64,000 nt of DNA from positions 61,907 to 125,906 of the forward strand of contig JACPAL010000004.1 of NCBI GenBank assembly GCA_016180855.1. Direction: 5' to 3'. The position numbers and the translations under genes are program-made. The stretch comes from Deltaproteobacteria bacterium (GTDB lineage Bacteria; UBA10199; JACPAL01). Position 1 is the first letter of the stretch. Each line of letters starts with the position of its first letter. This document shows positions 9,285 to 17,297 of this stretch, piece by piece. Under the pieces are notes generated by a model. The model was not told the DNA's origin. It searched no databases and saw only the letters and a program-made list of their open reading frames with translations.

Positions 9285-10895
9285 TTATGGCCCAAAGGTA
9301 AACATGAAGAGCCCCATGCTGGCATGGGCGACGGCGCCACCCATCATCCCGAGTCCCCATGGGGATTGGGAGTCGTCCTTCACGAGAATCGCCCCGCCTG
9401 CCAGTGCCATGAGGGTGGCCGCTGCAAGGCTCAGCCTCAGACGGAGATCATTTCCCTTCGCTCGCCGCGGGTCTTCCGGTGAGGCGAGAAGGCTTTCCAA
9501 AGAAAGGAGGAGGGAGGTGTCGAGCATCAGGCCGCTGTGGAACATCCCCGGTTTCTTGCCGACGGCACCGTAGATCATCGCGGCTGATCCTAGCGCCCCA
9601 CCAACGACGGAGTAACCAACGGCGATTGGTTTTGGGGCATCCTCATTAACCGCCTGAACGGCCCGGATCAACATCATGTCATTCCATGTCTGAATTCCTA
9701 AGGTGAGTTGATTGACCTTCGCCTTCAGACCCGGTGTTGCGGCCGTCGGATCGGCGGCCTCATAAAGACGGAGATTGGTCAGTCCGAGGATGGGGGTATT
9801 TGACATCTGATAATAAGCCATCGCCTCACGGCGGTGCCTTTCTGCTGTAACCAGTTCCGCCCGCTTAAATTGGATTCTTTCATCAAGGCCGTTGAAGGTG
9901 GAGTCATAAAGGGAATTGAAGTCATCGACCTGCTTTTTCAAGACCGGGTTCAATTCGGTTCTGTTAACGGCGAGGAGAATTTTTTCGAGTCTGAGTGAGA
10001 GCGCCCCCCCCTCGCTTAAGATCTGTCCCATCGGGAGTGACTCGAGGGCGCGATTCAATTCATCGATCTCATCCTCAGAGAGCTGACCGGCAGCAAGCCT
10101 CTTTACATCTGTTGCCCTGAGAAACCGGCGTCGGACCAGTTGTCCCAGTTCATCCCATCGGTCACCCCCGGCATCAGCGATACTGTCACGCCAGAGCTCC
10201 ATGACGACATTTGGGAGGGGTTTTTCGGTCTGGAGCTGATCCCGTGCCCTTTCCCACATCGTTTTTTTGATCCATTCAATGCGTTGGGTCGTTTTAAGCC
10301 CCTCAAGCTGTTCCAATTCTCTTTGAAGCGTCTTGATGTCATCTTCCGCACCAAGGGAGTCGTCCAGATGGTATCTCACATTGAGTACTGCCTCCGCCGC
10401 GAAGGGGGGCATGGAATCATCATCTTTCAAGATCGGGACCTTCAGTCTGAGTTGCATCAGGTCAATGCCGACAGGACCGAGCGAGATTGCGGCCGGTGTA
10501 TAGGTCGTCCGTGCATACAGTCCACCAGCGACGTCCCCCTGTCCAGGAGACCATGAAGTCACTGCTTCGAGACCGACCTGTTCTCCGAGTCGGAGTTTGG
10601 CCCGTCCTGCCTGCAAGGCGGTCCATTCATGGACGAGATCGGCGGCTACCTTGAAATCAACAACGGATACGGTCGGGCTTGTGTCTGTTGTGGCAAGTTT
10701 TCGGTTTGATGCCCCAAGGGAGAGGTGCAGGACATGATCTCCGAGGCGCAGTTTTCCACCGATCTCTCCGCCGGTTGATGTAGGGAGAGAACCGGCCCCC
10801 TGCTTGACATCGGCGGGGGTGTAGGTCGCCCCGGCTGATACCTCCTGGAGCCTTATCTCTTTCTTTGCTGGCGCTGTTTCACTTACGGCACCCAT
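9285..10895 (-). CDS. Conserved-looking protein of unknown function with C-terminal hydrophobic segments
   Basis: 536 residues, ATG with AAAGGAG about 9 nt upstream. There is no signal peptide. The first ~180 residues alternate short beta-like stretches rich in Gly, Thr and Leu (for example GGKLRLGDHVLHLSLGAS), as in a beta-barrel or adhesive domain. Residues ~185-390 are charged and helical. The last ~110 residues contain three or four Gly/Ala-rich hydrophobic helices (such as MIYGAVGKK... and LAAATLMALAGGAILV). No known family recognised. It sits 4 nt upstream of the giant lipoprotein gene and 21 nt after a probable barrel gene. By position it belongs to the same envelope system. Confidence 0.75.
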   Translation of the reverse strand: MGAVSETAPAKKEIRLQEVSAGATYTPADVKQGAGSLPTSTGGEIGGKLRLGDHVLHLSLGASNRKLATTDTSPTVSVVDFKVAADLVHEWTALQAGRAKLRLGEQVGLEAVTSWSPGQGDVAGGLYARTTYTPAAISLGPVGIDLMQLRLKVPILKDDDSMPPFAAEAVLNVRYHLDDSLGAEDDIKTLQRELEQLEGLKTTQRIEWIKKTMWERARDQLQTEKPLPNVVMELWRDSIADAGGDRWDELGQLVRRRFLRATDVKRLAAGQLSEDEIDELNRALESLPMGQILSEGGALSLRLEKILLAVNRTELNPVLKKQVDDFNSLYDSTFNGLDERIQFKRAELVTAERHRREAMAYYQMSNTPILGLTNLRLYEAADPTAATPGLKAKVNQLTLGIQTWNDMMLIRAVQAVNEDAPKPIAVGYSVVGGALGSAAMIYGAVGKKPGMFHSGLMLDTSLLLSLESLLASPEDPRRAKGNDLRLRLSLAAATLMALAGGAILVKDDSQSPWGLGMMGGAVAHASMGLFMFTFGP

Positions 10896-10916
10896 TCTTT
10901 CGATCTCCTTTAGTTG

Positions 10917-11627
10917 CTAGTATCGCCACTCCAAAACGGCGGTTGGGGCGAGGAGTTGCAGATAATTCTGCTTCCCCTCTCCTCCGCCACTCACGGCTGC
11001 CAGTTCACGCACGTAGGTGTTGTCAACCGATAGATGAAGTAAGGCGGGACCGACACCGATCGAGGCGAGTCTCACCTGAAGACCGGCCGCGAGTCCGATA
11101 CTTGTCCGGTTCACCGGATTTTCCTGCTCCTCCTCCAAATAGTGTGTCATTCGAGTCAAAAAAGTTGCGGGTCCCACAAAGATCTGTCCGCTAAGAAAGC
11201 CCAAGTAGAATTTGTTACCTGGCAAACCGACCGCATGGAAAAGGCTTGTCATTTCGGCGGTGCCACCGAATGAGATGATCTTGCTTGATGTCTCCAGGCG
11301 ATCCTCCCCCTGATGCTGTACCCTTCGATAATGGTGCAGCCCCAGAAAGAAGCCACCGCGCGGGCTTAGATGTTGTTTGGTCGGGTGCCAGACGAGTCGT
11401 GCCCCCGCAATTTTTCCCTCGGATTCTGCCTCCCCTCGTCCCCGATAGCCATCTGTGAAATCTGGTTCCGGGGTCTTGGCTCGTTGTTCGAGGATAAAGT
11501 TGCCTGTGAGATGCAACTGAAGTCCGGCGGTCTTCCCGGTAGCACCCTCCTCGGTCGAGGACGAAGGGGCAAGTGGCAGACCAACCGCCGTTGCCTCCCC
11601 CGCCAATAATGAACCGATTGCTACCAT
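10917..11627 (-). CDS. Probable beta-barrel-like envelope protein
   Basis: 236 residues; GAGGG lies 7 nt before the ATG. The N-terminus (MVAIGSLLAGEATAVG) is a very short, weak export signal. The body alternates polar and hydrophobic residues in strand-length segments. It ends in a run of strands closing with LEWRY, an aromatic C-terminus typical of outer-membrane barrel proteins recognised by the BAM machinery. The barrel call is inferred from these patterns, not from a recognised family. The gene lies 13 nt downstream of a lipoprotein gene and 21 nt upstream of the 536-residue gene, inside the minus-strand run. Confidence 0.65.
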   Translation of the reverse strand: MVAIGSLLAGEATAVGLPLAPSSSTEEGATGKTAGLQLHLTGNFILEQRAKTPEPDFTDGYRGRGEAESEGKIAGARLVWHPTKQHLSPRGGFFLGLHHYRRVQHQGEDRLETSSKIISFGGTAEMTSLFHAVGLPGNKFYLGFLSGQIFVGPATFLTRMTHYLEEEQENPVNRTSIGLAAGLQVRLASIGVGPALLHLSVDNTYVRELAAVSGGGEGKQNYLQLLAPTAVLEWRY

Positions 11628-11640
11628 TCGTTGTCCCTCG

Positions 11641-13032
11641 TTATTTCAGTCCCAGTTTTCCACCGGCCCCGGCACCATGGCTTGCGGCCCGTAAAAAGCC
11701 GGGCACATTTCTCCTCGCCAGTTTGTAGATATTGAAGAGGGCGGTGTTAAACTCCGCCCCTGATATATCGATCTGGGCATCGAGCATCCATTCGATTGCT
11801 GTAAAGACTTTTCCGTCCGGCGTAACGATCGGATAGAGTTTGTAGTGCCCCTCTTCCTCACGAATCTGCGAATAGCCGGATTTGACGGGATGGGCGAGTG
11901 CCCCCGTTTGCATCGGGGTGAGTTGAAAGTGCATCTCCCAGCTCCCGTCCCCGTTGTCCTTGATGTAGTCAAAAAATACCTTCGCCTGTGAGAGGATCGT
12001 CATCCCCCCCTCTTCGAGTTTGAGCTCAAAATATTGAGTAGCCGTTGCGCCGCCGGCCTGTTTTGCCTCCCTTACCAACTCGTCGGCCGTCTTGGTGCAG
12101 TCTGAGAAGGTCATTCCGGGTGCCCAGGCGCCTTTCATGGAGAGGAGTCGACGCGCGACCGCCTTCGGCTCTGCCGGGATGATCGCCCAGGCGGTCTGTC
12201 GTGGGAGGGTATTCGGCGCGAGTTTTTCCTGTGCCGTGAGGTGATAGGAGTAACCCGATCCACCCTGCTTAAGTCTTGCAAGGAGCTCCTTGCCAAAGAG
12301 TGACTCGACTGTTTTTTGGTCCATGAGGCCGGATGGGGCAGGGGCCTTAGGCCCCGGTGAAGAAGGTGGTGGTGCCGGTGGGGCGGGTCTAGGCAAATTC
12401 TGAGGTGTACCGGTTCCTGGTGGAGGAGTTTGTGTTGGGGGTTCTGGTGTCGAGACCACGCTGCTCGCCCCTGCAAAAAAGACGGCTGGGTCGGTGAGCG
12501 GGATATCATCCGCAGCAGATGTCGGGAGGGTTGGGCCTGAGGTCCTGCCTGTAGAGCAGAGAGTGATTGCCCTCTCTCGGACTACCTCGTAGAGTGCCGC
12601 ATCAATCTGGCCCGATTCCGTTGCCGGTCTCAAGAATTTTTCGACAAAATCGAAGTCGACGCAGACAGGGGCGGTACTTGGCTTCTCTGCAATGAATGTG
12701 CGTAGTGCGAGCCAGAACGGTGGCTGCCAGACACATTGGTTTGAATTTTTTCCATCCGGCTTGCAGATCCCGGTTCGGTTAAAATTGACCCTCTCAAAAT
12801 CCCCCAGTGAGAGACTTGGGCCGTTCTCGACTGTCACAGACTGCGTGAGGAGCTCGAGGGAGAGATCGTAGGCCTGCCGCTCTGGTAACGGCATCTCTTT
12901 TGGGGCAGGAACCGCCTTGGGCCTGCCGCCGGGTGTGACCCCTCCAGTGGTGCCGGCTGTGGCGCAGGCAGCAACGCCTGGGAGGAGGGCCAATGCCGAA
13001 CGGATTGCATAACGGCTCCATGGGATCTGCAT
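11641..13032 (-). CDS. Putative lipoprotein with Pro-rich linker
   Basis: 463 residues. The N-terminus is a lipoprotein signal (RYAIRSALALLPGVAAC, lipobox VAAC). A globular first part with paired cysteines is followed by a Pro/Ser/Thr-rich linker at about residues 195-235, then a C-terminal domain. The linker suggests that the C-terminal domain is held away from the membrane. No family recognised. Its ATG overlaps the previous stop by one base (TGATG), so translation is likely coupled. Function unknown; part of the putative surface operon. Confidence 0.8.
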   Translation of the reverse strand: MQIPWSRYAIRSALALLPGVAACATAGTTGGVTPGGRPKAVPAPKEMPLPERQAYDLSLELLTQSVTVENGPSLSLGDFERVNFNRTGICKPDGKNSNQCVWQPPFWLALRTFIAEKPSTAPVCVDFDFVEKFLRPATESGQIDAALYEVVRERAITLCSTGRTSGPTLPTSAADDIPLTDPAVFFAGASSVVSTPEPPTQTPPPGTGTPQNLPRPAPPAPPPSSPGPKAPAPSGLMDQKTVESLFGKELLARLKQGGSGYSYHLTAQEKLAPNTLPRQTAWAIIPAEPKAVARRLLSMKGAWAPGMTFSDCTKTADELVREAKQAGGATATQYFELKLEEGGMTILSQAKVFFDYIKDNGDGSWEMHFQLTPMQTGALAHPVKSGYSQIREEEGHYKLYPIVTPDGKVFTAIEWMLDAQIDISGAEFNTALFNIYKLARRNVPGFLRAASHGAGAGGKLGLK

Positions 13033-14024
13033 CAGCTTTTACCTCCCTCTGGAACCGGTTGCCCTTTTTTAAACAGCCCGATGAACTGTCTCACGAGACG
13101 GACCGGTGGGGCGACAATATGATCAAGGACAAAGACGTAGATGTGGGGGATAAAGCCAACCCCGCACTTGGGGTCCTTGACCCTGGCATAAATCCAATCG
13201 ATTCCCATCAAAAGAAGTCCACCACCGACAATCGGGATGACGAGACGGGTGGCAAACCAAAACCCAAGAAGTCGGAGGGGATATCCTGTCTGGCGGAGGA
13301 CGTACCCCAGACCCCTGACAGGCAACGGCCAGGGCCTGATGGCCGCCTCAGCAATTGTTCTGGCGGGTATTGTACGAACAGGTGCGAGTCTCCATGGTCT
13401 ACGAATGATTGTTTCGCCGATCGTCCAGATCGTTTCGACGAGGATCGTCCCGATGCCGGCCCAGATAAAACTCCCGACATAACGTTTCTCGTCCCACTGC
13501 AGATCCTCGCATTCCTTTACCTCACCCGGGTTGGGTTTCCCCTTATTCGTCTCTTCCTGGGCATAATAGGAGCCCAGGACGGCGGCGCGGGCCTGTTGGC
13601 AGGCGAGCGGAAAATTGGCCGCTGTGGCAAGCCCTCTCTGAATGGCCGCCTTTCGGATGTCGGTCTCGCAACAGATCTCATTTGAATTTTTGGAATCGGA
13701 ACCTTTTACCCCCTGTGCGAATTGCGACCAGAAGAGGAGATCATCAACAACAGAGCTTGTCCCTTCTCCCAGGCTATTTTTCTTCCTCCTAAAGAAGCTA
13801 TCAACCTCACGACTTTTCATGGGGTCTCTGAGTGGCTCAACCGAGAAACAGCCCTTCCAGGGGATGTTGGGGCCATAGGCAAATGTCATCAGAGAGTAGG
13901 CGCTTGAGGCGCTCCTAAAATCATCGTCGGTGAGCGTGTTGATAGTCTGCGGTGCCGGATCGCCTGTTTTGAGTTCCAGCGATTGGTTACGAACGGGCTT
14001 GGTTGTCACGACCGGTTGAGACAT
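13032..14024 (-). CDS. Membrane protein of unknown function
   Basis: 330 residues. There is no N-terminal signal. The first half is soluble-looking with a CCET pair and several other cysteines. The second half has hydrophobic segments (GSFIWAGIGTILVETIWTI; LVIPIVGGGLLLMGIDWIY; a C-terminal amphipathic segment) separated by an Arg/Pro-rich stretch. It is probably an inner-membrane protein with a large N-terminal domain. It starts 6 nt after the stop of the 215-residue gene. No family recognised. Confidence 0.75.
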   Translation of the reverse strand: MSQPVVTTKPVRNQSLELKTGDPAPQTINTLTDDDFRSASSAYSLMTFAYGPNIPWKGCFSVEPLRDPMKSREVDSFFRRKKNSLGEGTSSVVDDLLFWSQFAQGVKGSDSKNSNEICCETDIRKAAIQRGLATAANFPLACQQARAAVLGSYYAQEETNKGKPNPGEVKECEDLQWDEKRYVGSFIWAGIGTILVETIWTIGETIIRRPWRLAPVRTIPARTIAEAAIRPWPLPVRGLGYVLRQTGYPLRLLGFWFATRLVIPIVGGGLLLMGIDWIYARVKDPKCGVGFIPHIYVFVLDHIVAPPVRLVRQFIGLFKKGQPVPEGGKS

Positions 14025-14030
14025 TTTTAG

Positions 14031-14678
14031 TTATTTCCTCCCAAACAGGGCGTCGAGATTTCCTGTCGAATTTCCCCGGTTGCGGTTTTCCGAATGTTGT
14101 CTGGCGACTGGTTTTGGTTTCGAAACTTTGGCGGATCGATAACTGGTGACAAGATCTGTGTTGACTCCCCATCCCGAAAGATGCGCCGGGGTCTGATTCG
14201 GTTGTGCCGCAAATAAATTTAAAACCCCCTCTTCCAACCACTTTCTCTCTTCTCGCCAGGTGGCGACGAGCAGATTGATACCACCCGTGATTACGGTATG
14301 ATCAAAACCTCTTCGCGTCTGAAGATAGTGGAGCCCTGTATAGGCCTGTGTGATCTCTGCCGGGTTCAGCCCGTTCCGGTCTGAATCGGCTGAGGCGACA
14401 TGATTTTTTATAAACTCCTGGTCCCCGGCGATTTGAGAAATTTGATCGATGAGGCCTTGAAAATCGGCAGTGGCAGATGACGTGATATCGGCCAAGACAG
14501 TCGGCATAACGACGCGTCTCTTGTCTTGGACAAGCAGACCCAATCCGCCTTGAATTTCGGCTGTTTCGCTATTACGGATCGCCTCTTCCCATTTCACCTT
14601 GAGGTCGGTATTCCACTCCGACGGAAAGACGACGGAATCGGCAAGTGCCTTCTCCAAAGCGGCTCTAAATCCCGGCAT
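14031..14678 (-). CDS. Small soluble protein with a degenerate EF-hand-like loop; first gene of the run
   Basis: 215 residues; a strong ribosome site (GGAGGGG) precedes the ATG. There is no signal peptide or membrane segment. Residues around 98-112 read ADSDRNGLNPAEITQAY, which resembles an EF-hand calcium loop but is one residue short of the canonical twelve and lacks the final Glu at position 12. The C-terminus is basic and low-complexity. This is the 5'-most gene of the long minus-strand run, so the promoter should lie in the 220-nt gap up to the nadD-like gene. Function unknown. Confidence 0.75.
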   Translation of the reverse strand: MPGFRAALEKALADSVVFPSEWNTDLKVKWEEAIRNSETAEIQGGLGLLVQDKRRVVMPTVLADITSSATADFQGLIDQISQIAGDQEFIKNHVASADSDRNGLNPAEITQAYTGLHYLQTRRGFDHTVITGGINLLVATWREERKWLEEGVLNLFAAQPNQTPAHLSGWGVNTDLVTSYRSAKVSKPKPVARQHSENRNRGNSTGNLDALFGRK

Positions 14679-14770
14679 TTATCCCCTCCTCAAATAAGTT
14701 TTCGGCTTCAAAAATCATTTGTTGCCCCCCTTCCATGCCGCGGCATGTCATCAATTTGCGCTGATGGGAC

Positions 14771-14795
14771 TGTTGAAAAATGCAATTTTTCAACA
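14771..14795. repeat. Perfect inverted repeat upstream of the surface operon
   Basis: A 10-bp perfect inverted repeat (TGTTGAAAAA / TTTTTCAACA) with a 5-nt spacer lies in the 220-nt gap between the surface operon and the nadD-like gene. It could be a dispersed extragenic palindrome or part of the operon's control region. On the minus strand its 3' arm is followed by GTCCC rather than a T run, so it is a poor intrinsic terminator. I see no gene in this gap. Confidence 0.5.
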
Positions 14796-14898
14796 CGCCC
14801 CTGATTTGGGGCAGGAATTTGCTGCATGCGGGCTCTATCGAGGGGGGACAGGGGTGGTTTCGGGGAAAGTGGGGGGTTGGCTTAAAATAAATGAAGAA

Positions 14899-15423
14899 TC
14901 ATTCAACTCCAGTACCCTTCCTCATCTCTCGACTCGCTATATTTGGTATTGGTGATCTCGGCCCCCTCGGAAAAATGATTAGCCGGGCCATTTTTTTGAT
15001 CCCGTTAAAATCCTTCCATCGTTTGCGCTGCTTATAAGTATCACTCCCCATGACCCAGAAGAAACGGCAGGAGGGGAATTTTTGGGTGAGGTATTTCAGG
15101 AGATCAATAGTACGGCCAGTCGCGCCGGCATGTTTTTCATGGCTCTTAATCTTGATCTTTTCATAACACCCCCCTGTCCCTACTCCCTGGCCTATCCAGC
15201 AGGGCAGGCTTACCTTAAGAGGGGGGAGGAAAAAATGACGACAAGCCCTTAGTCTCTTACTAAACCCCGGCAACTTTTTCCGAAACGGATGCCTCCAGAC
15301 CGGGAGTATCCAAACCTCATCAATGCTTTTCCGCTTGGCGACCCTTTTTACAATCTCCAAATGCCCAATATGTGGGGGATTAAAGGAGCCCCCAAAGAGG
15401 GCGACATTTTTTTTCTTCGCCAC
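14899..15423 (-). CDS. nadD: Nicotinate-nucleotide adenylyltransferase-like protein with a repeat-derived insertion
   Basis: 174 residues. The N-terminus carries the nucleotidyltransferase signature GGSFNPPHIGH. Further on come the NadD-like pieces WVMGSDTYKQ, a RWKDF region, IIFPRG and a decayed ASREMRKG in place of the usual SSTxIR motif. NadD adenylates nicotinate mononucleotide in NAD synthesis. About residues 66-86 (LPPLKVSLPCWIGQGVGTGG) match no NadD sequence. They are encoded by a C-rich, G-rich stretch at about 15170-15227 that shares CTTACC-TAAGAGGGGG with an intergenic palindrome at 46446-46470. The C-terminus is shorter than usual for the family. The gene may be altered or decaying, or it may be a different cytidylyltransferase-like enzyme. 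NAD kinase lies divergently next door. Confidence 0.75.
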   Translation of the reverse strand: MAKKKNVALFGGSFNPPHIGHLEIVKRVAKRKSIDEVWILPVWRHPFRKKLPGFSKRLRACRHFFLPPLKVSLPCWIGQGVGTGGCYEKIKIKSHEKHAGATGRTIDLLKYLTQKFPSCRFFWVMGSDTYKQRKRWKDFNGIKKMARLIIFPRGPRSPIPNIASREMRKGTGVE

Positions 15424-15428
15424 ACCTT

Positions 15429-15445
15429 CCTCTTAGTGTAAGAGG
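15429..15445. repeat. Short palindrome of the CCTCTTA-n3-TAAGAGG family
   Basis: A 7-bp perfect inverted repeat with a 3-nt spacer lies just upstream of the nadD-like start. It is the same type as the larger palindrome at 46446-46470 and the half-copy inside the nadD-like gene. Confidence 0.45.
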
Positions 15446-15502
15446 GGGGACGTTTCCAGTTCTTTTCCCCTTTGCAGGGGGGAGTTGTTATCCGCCTCCG
15501 CC

Positions 15503-15619
15503 AGAAAACCCTGCCGTCTTGCGGCGGGGATGAAGGGTCCAGAGATCCGAAGCATTGGCAGAGGAGGGTCGGTGGCTACGGGGATTCCGCCAAGAAACCC
15601 CGCGGTCTTGCCGCGGGGA
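15503..15619. repeat. Two related GC palindromes upstream of NAD kinase
   Basis: Two similar units, 15503-15530 and 15592-15619, share the pattern AGAAA-CC-C-GC-GTCTTGC-GCGGGGA. The second contains a perfect 8-bp hairpin, CCCCGCGG (15598-15605) and CCGCGGGG (15611-15618), with loop TCTTG. Its 3' arm overlaps the GGGGAG ribosome site (15615-15620) of the NAD kinase start at 15629. The hairpin could therefore hide the ribosome site. It could equally be a dispersed repeat with no such role. Confidence 0.5.
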
Positions 15620-15628
15620 GCTTCATTT

Positions 15629-16495
15629 ATGAGGATACGTAAGGCACTGATCGTTTACAAAAAAAGTTCCTACGAGGCGCATGTTTTTGGGGAGAAAGAC
15701 CCCGTCTATTTGCAACTCCTTCGGGTGGGGAGTGCAGCGACCCGGACCTCCCGCGGTGTTCATCAGGAGCATCGAAGCACCCTTGAGGCCGTTCAGGAGG
15801 AGCTGCGTGCCCTAGGCGTATCGTTTGACTTGAGACAACGGTATTACTTGAAGCCGATTCGTGGTTATGACCTGGTCATTACGATTGGTGGTGATGGCAC
15901 CTTTTTGGAGACGGCCCATTTTCTCGAAGAAGGGGTGATGATGGGGGTCAACTCCGCCCCTTCCGAGTCTGTCGGATTTTTCTGCCGCGCCAATCGTTCC
16001 AACTTTCGACGCAAAATCATCTCTATCTTAAAAGATCAACACCCGCTTTTAGTGCTCTCTCGATTGAAATTGAGTATTCCGGGTCAAAAAAAGATACCAC
16101 TCGTCTTAAATGACATTCTGTTTGCCAATCAGAATCCTGCGAGTACGGCACGATACCTGCTGAGTGCCCGGAGAATTCGGGAGGAGCAGAAATCTTCCGG
16201 GGTCTGGATCTCTCCGGCGGCGGGTTCCACCGCAGCGATTCGTTCGGCGGGTGGAAGGTCGTTGCCGATCCGTTCGGCCCGTTTTCAATATAGGGTGAGG
16301 GAACCGTACCAACCCCGTGGAAAAAGATATCGTCTGCGAGGCGGGATTCTTTCGCCACGAGAGAAAGTCACCATCTTTTCCATGATCGATGATGCCGCTG
16401 TCTATATTGACGGTCCGCATCTTGTTTATCCGGTCAAGCGGGGATGGACGATCACAATCAAACGGTCTCATTCTCCACTTAAGATGGTGGGATAA
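15629..16495 (+). CDS. nadK: NAD kinase
   Basis: 288 residues from the ATG at 15629, chosen because GGGGAG lies 8 nt upstream and the longer frame begins in repeat DNA. The enzyme phosphorylates NAD+ to NADP+ using ATP. It has the family motifs: IGGDGTFLETAH (the GGDG loop with catalytic Asp), a diverged SESVGFFC for the usual LGF region, LNDILFAN, and WISPAAGSTAAIRSAGG, equivalent to the usual TPTGSTAYSLSAGG. Length is normal for NadK. Its 3' end overlaps the convergent regulator gene by 17 bp. It stands next to the NadD-like gene, so two NAD(P) synthesis steps are side by side. Confidence 0.93.
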   Translation: MRIRKALIVYKKSSYEAHVFGEKDPVYLQLLRVGSAATRTSRGVHQEHRSTLEAVQEELRALGVSFDLRQRYYLKPIRGYDLVITIGGDGTFLETAHFLEEGVMMGVNSAPSESVGFFCRANRSNFRRKIISILKDQHPLLVLSRLKLSIPGQKKIPLVLNDILFANQNPASTARYLLSARRIREEQKSSGVWISPAAGSTAAIRSAGGRSLPIRSARFQYRVREPYQPRGKRYRLRGGILSPREKVTIFSMIDDAAVYIDGPHLVYPVKRGWTITIKRSHSPLKMVG

Positions 16496-17297
16496 GAAAA
16501 AGGATCTCGCTGGCGACCTCTTCAATCGCCTTGTTGGTGACATCAATCACCGGGATATTACCCAGTTTCTCAAAAATCTGTTTGGAACAGGCAATCTCTT
16601 CGCGAATCGCCTCGAGATCGGCGTATTTTTTTGTAAACCGCCGCCCGATTTTATCGAGACGGTTTTTCCTGAGTTCCACCAATTTAAATGGCGAGATCGT
16701 CAGTCCCATGATTTTTGTACGGGGAATCTCCATCACTTCCGGTGGAAGAGGGATGTCGATGACGATCGGAATATTCGCCACTTTGTAGCCCCTGAAGGCG
16801 AGATAGATAGAGATTGGGGTCTTTGAGGTCCGGGAAATACCCAACAGAACCAGGTCGGCCTCGTGGATTGTTCCCGCCCCTAGGCCGTCGTCGTGTTTGA
16901 TCGTAAAACTGACCGCTTCATTACGGCGAAAATAATCAGTAGTCAGCTGATATTGTCTCCCGGGCTGGCTTGAAGGGGCTTTATGAAAAAAATGGGTGAA
17001 GGTCTCCAGAAGGGGCCCCATGACGTCGATCGTCATGATTCCAGCCTCTGCGGATCTTTGCAGGAGATGTTTTCGGTTGCCCTCGGAGACGAGTGTAAAA
17101 AGAATCAGACCTTTGGTTTTTTTTGCCTCACGGATGATCTGATCGATCTTTTCAGGAGTGGTTACTTTAGGCCTTCTCATGATGATCACCTGTTCCGAGC
17201 CGAACTGTTTCAGGACGACATCGGCCAAATCCTCCGCCAGATCTCCTGTCGCGTCCGAAACGGCGTAAATGATATTTGTTGAGGGTTCAGTGGGCAC
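16479..17297 (-). CDS. Pyruvate phosphate dikinase / PEP synthase regulatory protein (kinase-pyrophosphorylase, DUF299)
   Basis: 272 residues with a GTG start. Family members switch PPDK or PEP synthase off and on: ADP-dependent threonine phosphorylation inactivates the enzyme and Pi-dependent dephosphorylation reactivates it. Sequence signs are the N-terminal VSDATGDLAEDLA (the family's SDSTGET-like motif), DDG at about residues 137-139, and the P-loop GISRTSKTP near residue 155. It overlaps the rmuC stop by 11 nt, so the two are probably cotranscribed. No PPDK or PEP synthase gene is in this window, so which of the two it controls cannot be told. Confidence 0.92.
   Translation of the reverse strand: MPTEPSTNIIYAVSDATGDLAEDLADVVLKQFGSEQVIIMRRPKVTTPEKIDQIIREAKKTKGLILFTLVSEGNRKHLLQRSAEAGIMTIDVMGPLLETFTHFFHKAPSSQPGRQYQLTTDYFRRNEAVSFTIKHDDGLGAGTIHEADLVLLGISRTSKTPISIYLAFRGYKVANIPIVIDIPLPPEVMEIPRTKIMGLTISPFKLVELRKNRLDKIGRRFTKKYADLEAIREEIACSKQIFEKLGNIPVIDVTNKAIEEVASEILFLIPPS

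Noticed and set aside
16479..16495. The 17-bp overlap of NAD kinase and regulator 3' ends as a sign of a wrong frame.
   Set aside because: Both proteins have complete family motifs and normal lengths; short convergent overlaps are common in this dense genome.
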